Shown: positions 17,608 through 26,177 of the stretch, piece after piece
Position numbering within the stretch: the stretch's first letter is position 1
How the letters are laid out: each line of letters opens with the position of its first letter
Notes under the pieces: model-generated
What the model was told of the DNA's origin: nothing
Seen by the model: the letters and a program-made list of their open reading frames with translations, nothing else
The model's database searches: none
Program-made: the position numbers and the translations under genes
From: Solirubrobacter pauli
GTDB taxonomy: Bacteria; Actinomycetota; Thermoleophilia; Solirubrobacterales; Solirubrobacteraceae
Direction of reading: 5' to 3'
DNA: 64,000 nt
Assembly (NCBI RefSeq): GCF_003633755.1
Contig: NZ_RBIL01000002.1
Location: forward strand, 806,001-870,000

Positions 17608-18288
17608 TCACAGCTCGAGCCCCTCCGTATGGCCAGGCTTGACGAAGCCGCTCTCGTAGGCGAGCACGACGGCCTGGACGCGGCTCGTCACGCTCAGCTT
17701 GGTCAGCACGCGGTTGACGTGCGTCTTCACGGTCGCCTCGCTGAGCTCGAGCTCCGCCGCGAGCGTGGCGTTCGAGAAGCCGCGCGCCAGCTGGCGGACG
17801 ATGTCGCGTTCCCGCGCGGTGAGCGTCTCGAAGCGGTGCAGCAGCGCGCCACGCGCGTTCCCGAGCTGCAGCTCGACGAGCCGCTTGGTGATCGGCGCGG
17901 CCAGCAGCGTCTCGCCCGCCGCCACCGCGCGGACCGCGTCCGCGAGCCGCGCGGGCGGCGCGTCCTTGAGGAAGTAGCCCGTCGCGCCGGCCCGGATCGC
18001 CCGCAACGCGAGCTGATGGTCGTCGTGGCTGGTGAGCACCAGCACGGCGGCGCGCGAGCCCGCGGCCTTGATCCGCTTGGTCGCCTCGATCCCGTCGATG
18101 CCCGGCATCCACACGTCCATCAGCACCACGTCGGGGTGCCGCTCGAGCGTGAGCTCGACGCCCGCCGCGCCGTCCGCGGCCTCCCCGGTCACCTCCAGGT
18201 CCGGCTCGGCGTCGAGCAGCGCCTTGATCCCGCTGCGGACGAGCACGTGGTCGTCGACCAGCACCACCCGCGTGCGCCGCCCCGTCAT
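17608..18288 (-). CDS. NarL/FixJ-type response regulator (REC-LuxR HTH)
   Basis: A 226-residue DNA-binding response regulator. The receiver (about 6-125) has the acidic pocket VDDH, the phospho-Asp in VVLMDVWMPG, the switch VLVLTSHDD and the Lys in YFLKDA. The C-terminal LuxR helix-turn-helix spans about 150-210 (LTARERDIVRQLARGFSN, then LSEATVKTHVNRVLTKL). No kinase gene is adjacent; the cupin gene overlaps it by 4 bp upstream. The kinase partner could be the truncated HisKA_3 kinase at the left edge, which is the right class, but this is speculation. Confidence 0.93.
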   Translation of the reverse strand: MTGRRTRVVLVDDHVLVRSGIKALLDAEPDLEVTGEAADGAAGVELTLERHPDVVLMDVWMPGIDGIEATKRIKAAGSRAAVLVLTSHDDHQLALRAIRAGATGYFLKDAPPARLADAVRAVAAGETLLAAPITKRLVELQLGNARGALLHRFETLTARERDIVRQLARGFSNATLAAELELSEATVKTHVNRVLTKLSVTSRVQAVVLAYESGFVKPGHTEGLEL

Positions 18289-18677
18289 GCCGCGGGCACG
18301 GTCTGGACGCCACCGACCGCGAGCAGCGCCGCCCGGTCGTCCGGGTCCGTCGCCGGGTCCGCGATCACCGTGAGCAGCTGCTCGAGCCCCGCGGGCGTGA
18401 TCAGCGCCAGCACCCGCGTCGGCCGCGTGGCCGTCAGCCGCCGCGGCACGCCCCGCTCGAGCACGACCGTCGCCCCCGTGCCGAGCGTGCTCGGCTCGCG
18501 GTCGACGACCAGCGCCAGCTCACCGTGCAGCACGTGCAGGATTACGTCCTCGAGCTGCGCGACGTGCGGTGGGATCTCGGTGCCGTCGGCCACGACCGCC
18601 TCGACGAGCGCGTACTCGCCTTGCGTCGCATGACCGGCGACGGTCACATTCAGGTTGATGCCGGGGAGGAGGTTCAT
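18285..18677 (-). CDS. Small cupin-domain protein
   Basis: A 130-residue single-domain cupin. Strand motifs include GTEIPPHVAQLEDVILHVLHGELALVVDR, with His and Glu at the positions of the usual metal ligands (IPPH, LEDV), and a second half containing GVPRRLTATRP. Most small cupins bind a metal or small ligand; the function here is unknown. Its stop overlaps the start of the NarL-type regulator by 4 bp, so it may sense a ligand or modulate that regulator. The ATG at 18677 was preferred to one at 18734 because the extra 19 residues look non-coding. No ribosome binding site is visible at either. Confidence 0.75.
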   Translation of the reverse strand: MNLLPGINLNVTVAGHATQGEYALVEAVVADGTEIPPHVAQLEDVILHVLHGELALVVDREPSTLGTGATVVLERGVPRRLTATRPTRVLALITPAGLEQLLTVIADPATDPDDRAALLAVGGVQTVPAA

Positions 18678-19124
18678 ACGCCGCCGATGCTGCGCGTGCG
18701 GCGCGCGGGCTTCATCAGCGGAGCACCCGAACATGTACCCCTACTGCTCGGCGTGGCGCTCAGCTCGAGTGGCGCGCGGCCGACGTTGCCGCGTCCGGGG
18801 AGCACACCGTCGGGCGTCGCGTCAAGCAACTCGGTCGCTTCGCGGGCGAGCCGCTTGACCCGCCGCACGCCGGCGTGCTCTGGGCTGGTCAGGCCGGCTG
18901 GGGCCGGCGAGCCCCCGCGCGGGGCCAACCCGCGCTCGAGGCACGCGAGCGTCCGGTTATCCGCGCCAGAGGGGCGCCAACTGACCACTCGCCGCGGCCA
19001 TCGGTCACTTTGCTGGGCAGAGCCCAGCAAACCCACCACGCCCACTGCGGACGAGCGTGCAGGCCCCCGACGGTGTGCTCCCGAACCACGCAGCGCGCCC
19101 CGGCGCGCCACGTGAGCTGTGCTC
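18678..19124. other. 447-bp stretch without a supported gene
   Basis: Lies upstream of the cupin gene and downstream of the LAL regulator gene. An open frame on the minus strand (18674-19111) has low-quality codon use and no recognisable domain. The region is GC-rich with many short inverted repeats. It should contain the cupin promoter and the LAL terminator; the hairpin at 19009-19031 is the only clear element. Confidence 0.5.
19009..19031 (-). terminator. 10-bp perfect hairpin downstream of the LAL regulator
   Basis: TTTGCTGGGC (19009-19018) and GCCCAGCAAA (19022-19031) pair perfectly around a 3-nt loop. It lies about 95 bp after the stop of the minus-strand LAL gene and stands out from the background. 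A terminator is the likeliest role, although the tight loop and A/T end pairs would also fit a regulatory RNA hairpin. Confidence 0.5.
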
Positions 19125-21836
19125 CTAGGCGAGAGCGTCGGCGAGCTGCGAGCGGCCCTTGATGCCCAGCTTCGTGTAGGCCCGCCCGAGGTGCACCTCG
19201 ACCGTCTTCAAGGACACGAACAGCGCCTCGGCGATCTCGCGGTTGCGCAGGCCGCGCACCGCGAGCTCGGCGACTCGGCGTTCCTGGGCGGTCAGGGCGT
19301 CCACGCCGCTGAAGGCGAGGCGTTGCGGGCGGGCGCCGGCGACGACGAGCTCCTCGTGCACGCGGGCTTCGAGGGCGACAGCGCCGCAGCGGTGGGCCAG
19401 GTCGCGGGCCTCGCGGAGCGGCGGGCGGGCGTCGGCGCGGCGGCCGTCGCGGCGCAGCGCGAAGCCCAGCTCGGCCAACGCGGTCGCGCGCACGAGTGGG
19501 AGCGGGGCTCGCTGGGCCGCGTCGACCGCGCGTTGGGCGTCGCCGAGGGCGAGGTGCAGGACGGCCTCGGCGCCCGCCGCCTCGCGGGCCTGGGCGCGGT
19601 CGATCTCGGTGCGCGCGAAGGCCTCGGCCTCGTCGGCGCGGCCGAGCGCCAGCAGGATGCGCACGCGCAGGGCGTGGGAGTCCTCGCGCAGGCCGATCAG
19701 CCAGCGGCGCGCCGCGTCGGCGGACTCCTGACGCTCGAGGGAGGTCAGCGCGGCCTCGGGGTCGCCCTCCTCGAGCTGCAGGCGGGCGCGCGTGGCCCAG
19801 AGGCCGAAGATCGAGGCGGTCGGGCCCGGTTCGGGGATCGCGGCGAGGGCGTCGCGCGCACCTGGGAGGTCGCCGCGGTCGAGCAGGATGCCGCCGAGGG
19901 TCGTGCCGATCGCGGTCTCCGGCACGTGCGCGCCGCGCCCGAGGTCGAGGCCGTGGCGGGCGAGGTCCTCCGCGCGGCGCAGGTGGCCGAACCGGCGCTC
20001 CCAGCGCGCCTCCAGCCAGGCGGCGGCGCCGGCCGACGAGCGCGAGCCGGCGCGGTCGGTCAGGTCGGTCATCGCGCGGATGGCCTCCTTGGCCTCGTCC
20101 GCGGCCTCGACGGCGAGCAGCGCCTCGATCGCCCACAGCGCGGCGAAGCGCTCCACGCCGAGGCGCGCGAACACGCGGGTGTCCGCGAACGCCCGCCGCC
20201 ACGCGGGCAGCACCTCCGAGCGTGGGGCGCCCGCCATCGCCCGGGCGTGCGCGAGGTGGCAGAGCAGCGTCGGCCGGTCGCTGTCCCGGTGCCGCTCGAC
20301 GGTGGCGAGGTACTCCTCGGCGTCGTCGTCGCGGTAGGACAGCGCTTCGACGAGCTGATCCTCGAGCTCGCCCCGGCGGGCCTCCGGTGCTCGCGGGATG
20401 GCCGCCCGCAGGCGGGCGGCGGCACGGCGCGGCTCGCTCGCCAGCACGAGCGCCGCGGCGGCGATCGCGGCCGCGTCGGCCGCCAGGTCGGGTGAGACGT
20501 CGCCGGCGAGCGCCTCGTCGAGTGGCGGCAGCGGGTCCTCGCCCAGCCGGAAGCGTGCGAGCCCGAGCGCGACGAGGCTCTCCGGCGTCGCGGGCGAGCA
20601 GCGCGACAGCAGCGTCAGCGCCACGTCCGGCGCGCCTTCCGCGAGCGCGCGGCGACCGGCGCGCGCCAGGATCTCCGACGCCCACGGGTCGTTCGCGGGC
20701 TCGGCGGCCAGCAGGTGGGTGGCCACCACGCCGTCCAGCGCGCCGTCCGCGTGCAGCCGCCGGGCCGCCTCGCGGTGCAGCCGGGCGCGCTGCGCGCCGA
20801 GGTCCGCCTCGACCACCTCACGCACCATCGGATGCGTGAAGCGCGCGTCCGCCGGGTCGATCAGGTCGGCCTGCGCGAGCTGGTCGAGCTCTGACGCCGC
20901 CTCGGCCGGCGTCAGCCCGGACAGGGCGGCGACCCGCTCCAGGCTCGTGGCGTCGCCGAGCACGGCGATCGCCCGCGCCACGGCCAGCGCATGGTCCGAG
21001 AGCCGCCGGATCCGGGCGGTGACGGTGCGGGCGACCGTGCCCGGAACGGTGGTCCGCACCGCTTCGGCCTCGTCCGCGCGGCCCGCGAAGGGCGCCGACT
21101 TGAGCAACTCGGTCAGCAGCAGCGGGTTTCCCCGGGTGGTTTCGAAGCACGCCGCGATGAACCCGGGCTCGGCGTCGAGCTTCGCGCTCACGAGCGCCCG
21201 CACCGCCGCCTCCGACAACGCGCCCGGCCGGTGCAGCCGCGTGGCCGGGGCGGTCGCGAGCCCGTCCAGCAGCTCCTGCTCGGCGCCCGGCTCCGCGGGC
21301 CGCGCGCCGATCGCGAGCAGCACCGGCAGGTCTTCGACGCGCCGCGCGAGCGCGTCCAGGAACCGCAGGCTCGGCGCGTCCGCCCAGTGCGCGTCGTCGA
21401 TCACCAGCAGCAGCGGCTGCTCCGCGGCGAGGTTGACCGCCAGCCAGTAGAGCCCGTAGAGCGTGCTGTGCGCCGGGTCCTGCTGGTCCGCGGCGGGGAC
21501 CGTCGCGAACACCGGCTCGGCGAGCGCGGCCGCGCCCGCGAACAGGTGCTCGCGCCGCGCCGCGTCGGCGCCGTGCAGCTCGGCGTCGAACAGCTGACGC
21601 ACGATCCCGAAGGCGAAGTCGCGCTCCAGCGGCGCGCCCGTCGCGGCCAGCACGCGCAGCCCGTTGTCCGCCGCCTCCGCCCGCAGCACGCGCAGCAGCG
21701 ACGTCTTGCCGTGGCCGGCCGGCGCCTCCAGCAGCGCGACCGATCCGCGGGCCGCGCGCGCCCCGCTCAGCTGGCTCGCGAGGCCCTCCAGCTCGGCCCC
21801 GCGCTCGAGCAGCGTGTTGGGGCCGGCGTCGATCAC
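19125..21836 (-). CDS. LAL-family (large ATP-binding LuxR) transcriptional regulator
   Basis: A 903-residue MalT/LAL-type STAND regulator. The Walker A motif is APAGHGKTS at about 40-48 and Walker B is LLLVIDDAHWAD. A long helical TPR-like sensor region occupies about 350-830, and the C-terminus is a LuxR helix-turn-helix (LTAQERRVAELAVRGLRNREIAEAL, with SLKTVEVHL). Such proteins bind an inducer, oligomerise with ATP and activate transcription. It starts at a GTG that sits inside a perfect 16-bp palindrome, with no Shine-Dalgarno sequence. It begins 15 bp after the stop of the upstream gene of the metzincin operon, so it may be co-transcribed with it and regulate it. Confidence 0.93.
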   Translation of the reverse strand: MIDAGPNTLLERGAELEGLASQLSGARAARGSVALLEAPAGHGKTSLLRVLRAEAADNGLRVLAATGAPLERDFAFGIVRQLFDAELHGADAARREHLFAGAAALAEPVFATVPAADQQDPAHSTLYGLYWLAVNLAAEQPLLLVIDDAHWADAPSLRFLDALARRVEDLPVLLAIGARPAEPGAEQELLDGLATAPATRLHRPGALSEAAVRALVSAKLDAEPGFIAACFETTRGNPLLLTELLKSAPFAGRADEAEAVRTTVPGTVARTVTARIRRLSDHALAVARAIAVLGDATSLERVAALSGLTPAEAASELDQLAQADLIDPADARFTHPMVREVVEADLGAQRARLHREAARRLHADGALDGVVATHLLAAEPANDPWASEILARAGRRALAEGAPDVALTLLSRCSPATPESLVALGLARFRLGEDPLPPLDEALAGDVSPDLAADAAAIAAAALVLASEPRRAAARLRAAIPRAPEARRGELEDQLVEALSYRDDDAEEYLATVERHRDSDRPTLLCHLAHARAMAGAPRSEVLPAWRRAFADTRVFARLGVERFAALWAIEALLAVEAADEAKEAIRAMTDLTDRAGSRSSAGAAAWLEARWERRFGHLRRAEDLARHGLDLGRGAHVPETAIGTTLGGILLDRGDLPGARDALAAIPEPGPTASIFGLWATRARLQLEEGDPEAALTSLERQESADAARRWLIGLREDSHALRVRILLALGRADEAEAFARTEIDRAQAREAAGAEAVLHLALGDAQRAVDAAQRAPLPLVRATALAELGFALRRDGRRADARPPLREARDLAHRCGAVALEARVHEELVVAGARPQRLAFSGVDALTAQERRVAELAVRGLRNREIAEALFVSLKTVEVHLGRAYTKLGIKGRSQLADALA

Positions 21837-21847
21837 TGGCCAGTGAT
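21832..21847. promoter_or_regulatory. 16-bp perfect palindrome over the LAL start codon
   Basis: ATCACTGGCCAGTGAT is fully self-complementary. It covers the GTG start of the LAL gene (21836-21834) and the place where a ribosome binding site would lie. It could be an operator for autoregulation or an mRNA structure that limits translation. Confidence 0.5.
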
Positions 21848-21851
21848 TGTG

Positions 21852-22325
21852 TCAGCGGAACGGCACGACCAACCCCGCTGAGAGCGTCAGGCGGGGGACA
21901 CGTCGGACGAGGCCGGCCACCTCCGCGGCCTGGTTGAACCGCCCGAGCCAGTCCGCGTCGCTCGGGCTCTCGGTCGAGAGCTCGAGCCGGTACCGGTAGT
22001 CGCCGGGCTCGGCCGGAGCGAACAGCGCGAACGTGGCCAGCCGCCCGGCCGCGAACGTCTCGCCGGCGGCCAGGCGGTGGAAGTCCTCCGCGCGCAGCGG
22101 GCCGACGAGCGGGTCCTCGGCCGGCCCGGGCGCGGCGACGACCACGCCGTCGCGCTCCACCGTCGGCCGCCAGAGCGGGTAGCGCGTGCCGGTCTCGGAG
22201 CCGTCGAGCACGCCGACGACCCAGACCTCGTCCGGGCCGTCGTTGCGCAGCTGCGCGTGCACGCCGGCAGGACGGCCCACCGGGACGGTGCCCGGCGGGC
22301 CGAGGAGCGCGAGCGAGAGCGTCAC
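21852..22325 (-). CDS. Unknown protein (157 aa) coupled to the metzincin gene
   Basis: A beta-rich protein with no signal peptide. The first part (LLGPPGTVPVGRPAGVHAQLRNDGPDEV split around a turn) looks like an immunoglobulin-like fold, and later phrases such as ATFALFAPAEPGDYRYRLEL also suggest a beta-sandwich. No family is recognised. It starts at a GTG overlapping the metzincin stop by 4 bp, so the two proteins are probably made together in a fixed ratio and may interact. The codon-consistent frame further upstream overlaps the metzincin gene and was rejected. Confidence 0.65.
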   Translation of the reverse strand: MTLSLALLGPPGTVPVGRPAGVHAQLRNDGPDEVWVVGVLDGSETGTRYPLWRPTVERDGVVVAAPGPAEDPLVGPLRAEDFHRLAAGETFAAGRLATFALFAPAEPGDYRYRLELSTESPSDADWLGRFNQAAEVAGLVRRVPRLTLSAGLVVPFR

Positions 22326-24499
22326 CCGAGCAGGTTCGCCTTCGCCGTCTCCGCCTGCAAGCGGATCGTGTCCAGCACCGCCGGCTTGACGCCCTTGGCG
22401 GCGAACACCTCCGGCAGGCTCTCCAGCGTCTGCGCCGCCTGCTCGACGTCGCCGGCCTTGGCCTCCGCCGCCGCCCGCCGGCGGATCGCGAAGTTCAGCG
22501 TGATGTTGTCGACGCCGCCCTCGCCCTTGGAAGCCTCGGCGACGTCCTTGAGCAACGCGATGCTCTCGCTCGGCCGGGCCGGGATGACCTCGACGGTCTT
22601 CTCGTCGGTCACGCACTTGAAGTCGCGCGCCGCCGTGACGCCCTTCGCCAGCCGCGCGAACGTCGCCAGCGGATGCGAGCCGTGGCGCTCGAGCAGCTCG
22701 TCGAGCGCCGCGTTGCCCGCGCTCAGGTGCGAGGACTCCGAGCCCAGGAGCGTGAGCAGCTGGCCCTGCTGGTCGCCCATCAGCAGCTCGCCCGCTTCCG
22801 CGTCGGCCGCCGTCAGCGGCCGCTGGACGCGCAACTCGGCGACCGGCGACACGACCCGCGAGCCGTCGGCCGCGCGGTACACGCCGCGCAGCGCGTAGCG
22901 GCCGGGCTGCTCGAAGTAGGCCCCGTCGCGCCCATGCCCGATGTACGCGCTCGCGTAGATCGCCGGCCGGGTGGCGTCGAGGCGCTCCGTGCGGTCCTCG
23001 TCCGCGCAGTGGCGGAGCATCGGCCGGAACAGCACCGTGCGCCCGGACGGCTGGCGGATCGCGATCGCCACGAAGTCGTCGTTCGGGTGCAGGAAGCCGT
23101 GGGCGGAGGTTCCGCGGGTGTCGGTGGTGGACAGCTTCAGCTCGACCACGACCGGCTCGCCGTACGCGTACGACGGCTTGGGTCGGAGCTCGAGCGCGAG
23201 CCCCGAGCGGTCCTCCGCCGGTGCGTCGAACTCGTTCGGGTCGACCTCGGCCGCGCCCTTGCCGAACGGGTTGGCACCCATCACGACGTTCGCGTAGAAG
23301 CCGTGGCGCAGGTGCGCCAGCTCGTTGGCGGTGAACTGGAAGGGGAACGCCGCCCAGTACGCCGCGTCACCGCCGGGCGCGGGCGGCGTCGGCTGGTACT
23401 GCCACGTGTAGTTCATCCACGACAGGTCGCCGAAGCCGCCGTTGGGGCCGAGCGGCGCGGGCGGGTCCGCCAGGTTCTTCTGCCACGAGTGCAACAGGTT
23501 GAACGCGTGCCCGAGCTCGTGCACGTAGGTGCGGAGCTGGGCGCGCTGGTCGGCGGCCCCCGGGCCGGCGATCTCGTTGTGGAACACCGCGGCGCCCTGG
23601 CGCTGGTGGGCGTCGGTGGCGTCGAACATGATCCCGCGGTAGCCGCTCACGTGCTCGGTCGCGACGAGCAGCCACACCCGCCACTGCGGCGCGGCCGCGT
23701 AGCCCGAGAAGTGCGTGACCATCGCGGCGTGCAGCTCCGCGTCCGTCCACTTGAGGTCGGCGCCCGCGGCGTTGACCGGGATCACGTTGCCGCCGCCGCT
23801 GGGGATCACCTGCAGGCCCGCGAGCCCGAACGCGCGCTGGACGTCGAGCACGCCGGTCGGGCTGCCGACGGGCACCGGCAGCGCGGCCGTGTCGTAGGTG
23901 CTGAACGGCACCGTGCCGGCCACCCGGTCCTGCTCCCAGACGATCGTGCGGAAGAACGGCGAGGCGTACGCGCACACGTACTTCGCGCCGAGGGTGCTCG
24001 GCGGTGTGATGAACTGGACGGTCGCGTCCCCGGCTGGCTGCAGCACCGTCACCCGCGGGATCGTCACCCGGACGCGCTTCGCGCTCGTCGCCCGCGTGAA
24101 CGTGCCGGTGCCTTCGATGACGATCTGCGTCGGCGTCGACGTGACGGTCGGCGCGTTGACGGCGAACGACCCGTAGTAGCTGGTGCTCGCCCCGCTGACC
24201 GTGAAGAAGTCGCCGCTCACGCGCTTGAGCGGCCGTGGGCCGTCGACGTCGACCCGCAGCTCGAGCTGGAATCCGGTCCCGGCGCTGCGGTAGCGCCCGT
24301 GGACGAGCCGCTTGGCGATCACGACGGGCGCCGGCGCGGCGAGGCCTGATGCTCCTTCCGCCGTCGACGGTGGCGACGGTTCCGCGGCCGCGAGGGAGCC
24401 GTTGCCCTCGTGCTCCTCGGTGTCCGCGTCCGCCACCCACTGGGTGACGGTGAAGTCCACGCCGCTCGCGGCTGTGGGGTCGTCAGAGAGAGCAGCCAT
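22322..24499 (-). CDS. Metzincin-like zinc metallopeptidase domain protein
   Basis: A 725-residue protein with the zinc site HELGHAFNLLH beginning at His327 and a Met-turn-like SWMNY about 30 residues later; together these define metzincins. No signal peptide is visible at the N-terminus, which is acidic and low-complexity (about 1-60). A beta-rich domain precedes the catalytic centre, a beta-sandwich follows it (about 430-600), and the last 110 residues are helical. It may be cytosolic or exported by a non-Sec route. The ATG at 24499 has AGGAGG at ideal distance. The downstream gene overlaps by 4 bp and the LAL regulator follows, suggesting an operon. It is divergent from the multicopper oxidase. 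Confidence 0.78.
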   Translation of the reverse strand: MAALSDDPTAASGVDFTVTQWVADADTEEHEGNGSLAAAEPSPPSTAEGASGLAAPAPVVIAKRLVHGRYRSAGTGFQLELRVDVDGPRPLKRVSGDFFTVSGASTSYYGSFAVNAPTVTSTPTQIVIEGTGTFTRATSAKRVRVTIPRVTVLQPAGDATVQFITPPSTLGAKYVCAYASPFFRTIVWEQDRVAGTVPFSTYDTAALPVPVGSPTGVLDVQRAFGLAGLQVIPSGGGNVIPVNAAGADLKWTDAELHAAMVTHFSGYAAAPQWRVWLLVATEHVSGYRGIMFDATDAHQRQGAAVFHNEIAGPGAADQRAQLRTYVHELGHAFNLLHSWQKNLADPPAPLGPNGGFGDLSWMNYTWQYQPTPPAPGGDAAYWAAFPFQFTANELAHLRHGFYANVVMGANPFGKGAAEVDPNEFDAPAEDRSGLALELRPKPSYAYGEPVVVELKLSTTDTRGTSAHGFLHPNDDFVAIAIRQPSGRTVLFRPMLRHCADEDRTERLDATRPAIYASAYIGHGRDGAYFEQPGRYALRGVYRAADGSRVVSPVAELRVQRPLTAADAEAGELLMGDQQGQLLTLLGSESSHLSAGNAALDELLERHGSHPLATFARLAKGVTAARDFKCVTDEKTVEVIPARPSESIALLKDVAEASKGEGGVDNITLNFAIRRRAAAEAKAGDVEQAAQTLESLPEVFAAKGVKPAVLDTIRLQAETAKANLLG

Positions 24500-24647
24500 G
24501 GCGTCCTCCTGGATCGGGTGCCGACGCCTCACCGCGACGCTAACCGCAATGGACCGGGCCGTGGGAAAACCGACCACCGGGGGTTCTGTTCGGCGGGGCG
24601 GGCAACTAACCTGGCCGCCGGGTCTGAGCCGCACCGAGGGGAGAGCA

Positions 24648-26126
24648 GTGGGAACGTCGGGGTCTATCGAGCGCCTGTCGCGGCGCGGGTTCATGGGCGT
24701 CGCCGCGGGTGCGGCCGCGCTCGCGGGCGGCGTCAAGCCGCCGCGCGGGCCGCAGCCGAAGCCCGCCCCGCCGGTCGTGCCGCCCGACGCGTGGCTGCGC
24801 GAGCCCGAGCGCATCTACAGCCACCGCGGGCGCCTGGCGGTCACGCTCGTGGCCGAGGAGCGCGAGGCGTTCGTGGCGGGCGCGCGCCGCGCCGCGGCCA
24901 CCTACAACGGCGGCGTGCCCGGGCCGACGCTGATCGCCGACCCGGGCGACCGCCTCGACGTGCGCCTGGTCAACCGCCTGTCGCGGCCGACCAACCTGCA
25001 TACGCACGGGTTCCACGTCTCACCGGGCGGCAACTCGGACAACGTGATGCTCGACGTGCCGGCGGGCGCGACGTTCGACTACCGCTTCGACATCCCGCGC
25101 GACCACGCGCCCGGGCTCAACTGGTACCACCCGCATCCGCACGGCGACGGCGCGCGGCAGCTCTTCGGCGGCATGGCGGGCACGGTGATCTTCCGGTCCG
25201 AGGCCGAGCGCCGCGGGGCGAGCGCCGCCGTCCGCGACCGGGTGCTCGTCCTGCAGGCGCCCGAGTGGGACACGGCCGGGCAGCTGAAGGTGTGGTCGGC
25301 GGGGCTGCTGGCGAGCCAGGTGCGCCTCGTCAACGGCCAGCTGAACCCGCACATCGCGCTCCGGCCGGGGGAGACCGAGCGCTGGCGGATCGTGAACGCC
25401 TCGGTCAGCGACTTCTTCGACCTGCGCCTGGACGGCCATCAGCTGACGCAGATCGCCGCCGACGGCAACCCGTACTCGCGCCCGGTGACGACCGACGTCG
25501 TGAGCCTGCCGCCCGGCGGGCGCGCCGAGGTCCTCGTCCGCTCGGACACGCCCGGCACGTTCGCGCTGCACGCCCTGCCGGCCGACCACGGCGCGGGCTT
25601 CGTCTCACCCGACCTCGTGCTCGCGACCGTGCACGTCGAGCCCGGCCTGCGCGGCGTCGGCGGCCGGCGTCCGTTCCGGCCGGAGCCGCTGCTCGCGCCG
25701 CTGTGCGACCTGCGCACCCGCCCGGTCGACAAGCGGCGCACGATCACCATGTCGATGACCGGCGGCTTCACGATCGACGGCAAGAAGTTCGACCACGACC
25801 GCGTCGACCAGGTGGTCGAGCTGAACGCGCTGGAGGAGTGGACGATCGTCAACGACAGCGTCCTCATCCACCCGTTCCACATCCACATCAACCCGTTCCA
25901 GGTCACGCACATCGACGGCGTGCCGGTGGACGAGCCCGGCTACCGCGACACCGTGACGGTCCGGCCGAGGAGCAGCGTGACGTTCCGGACCGTGTTCGAG
26001 GACTTCACCGGCACGTCGCTGTTCCACTGCCACATCGTCCCGCACTCCGACCTCGGGATGATGGGCGTCTTCCAGGTCGTGGACCCGACCTCGCCGGGAT
26101 CGCCGCTGCTCTGCCGGTTGACCTAG
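24648..26126 (+). CDS. Tat-exported multicopper oxidase (laccase/CueO/CotA type)
   Basis: A 492-residue three-cupredoxin oxidase that couples four one-electron oxidations to reduction of O2 to water. The N-terminus has a twin-arginine signal (SRRGFMGVAAGAAALAGG). All four copper-binding motifs are present: NLHTHGFH (about 115-122), WYHPHPHG, HPFHIHINPF, and LFHCHIVPHSDLGMM (about 458-472), which contains the type 1 Cys, His and axial Met. The substrate cannot be read from the sequence; phenolics, metals or bilin-like compounds are all possible. It starts at GTG after GAGGGGAGAG. It lies 51 bp upstream of the heme peroxidase on the same strand. Confidence 0.93.
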   Translation: MGTSGSIERLSRRGFMGVAAGAAALAGGVKPPRGPQPKPAPPVVPPDAWLREPERIYSHRGRLAVTLVAEEREAFVAGARRAAATYNGGVPGPTLIADPGDRLDVRLVNRLSRPTNLHTHGFHVSPGGNSDNVMLDVPAGATFDYRFDIPRDHAPGLNWYHPHPHGDGARQLFGGMAGTVIFRSEAERRGASAAVRDRVLVLQAPEWDTAGQLKVWSAGLLASQVRLVNGQLNPHIALRPGETERWRIVNASVSDFFDLRLDGHQLTQIAADGNPYSRPVTTDVVSLPPGGRAEVLVRSDTPGTFALHALPADHGAGFVSPDLVLATVHVEPGLRGVGGRRPFRPEPLLAPLCDLRTRPVDKRRTITMSMTGGFTIDGKKFDHDRVDQVVELNALEEWTIVNDSVLIHPFHIHINPFQVTHIDGVPVDEPGYRDTVTVRPRSSVTFRTVFEDFTGTSLFHCHIVPHSDLGMMGVFQVVDPTSPGSPLLCRLT

Positions 26127-26177
26127 CGCGCCGGAGGCGCATACGGTCGGACGAACCCGACCGCAAGGAGCGCGTCC

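Noticed and set aside
17531-18313. Upstream extension of the giant protein reading frame across the NarL-type regulator
   Set aside because: The extension lacks domain similarity, overlaps a clear response-regulator gene on the same strand in another frame, and would bury the signal peptide that starts at 17530.
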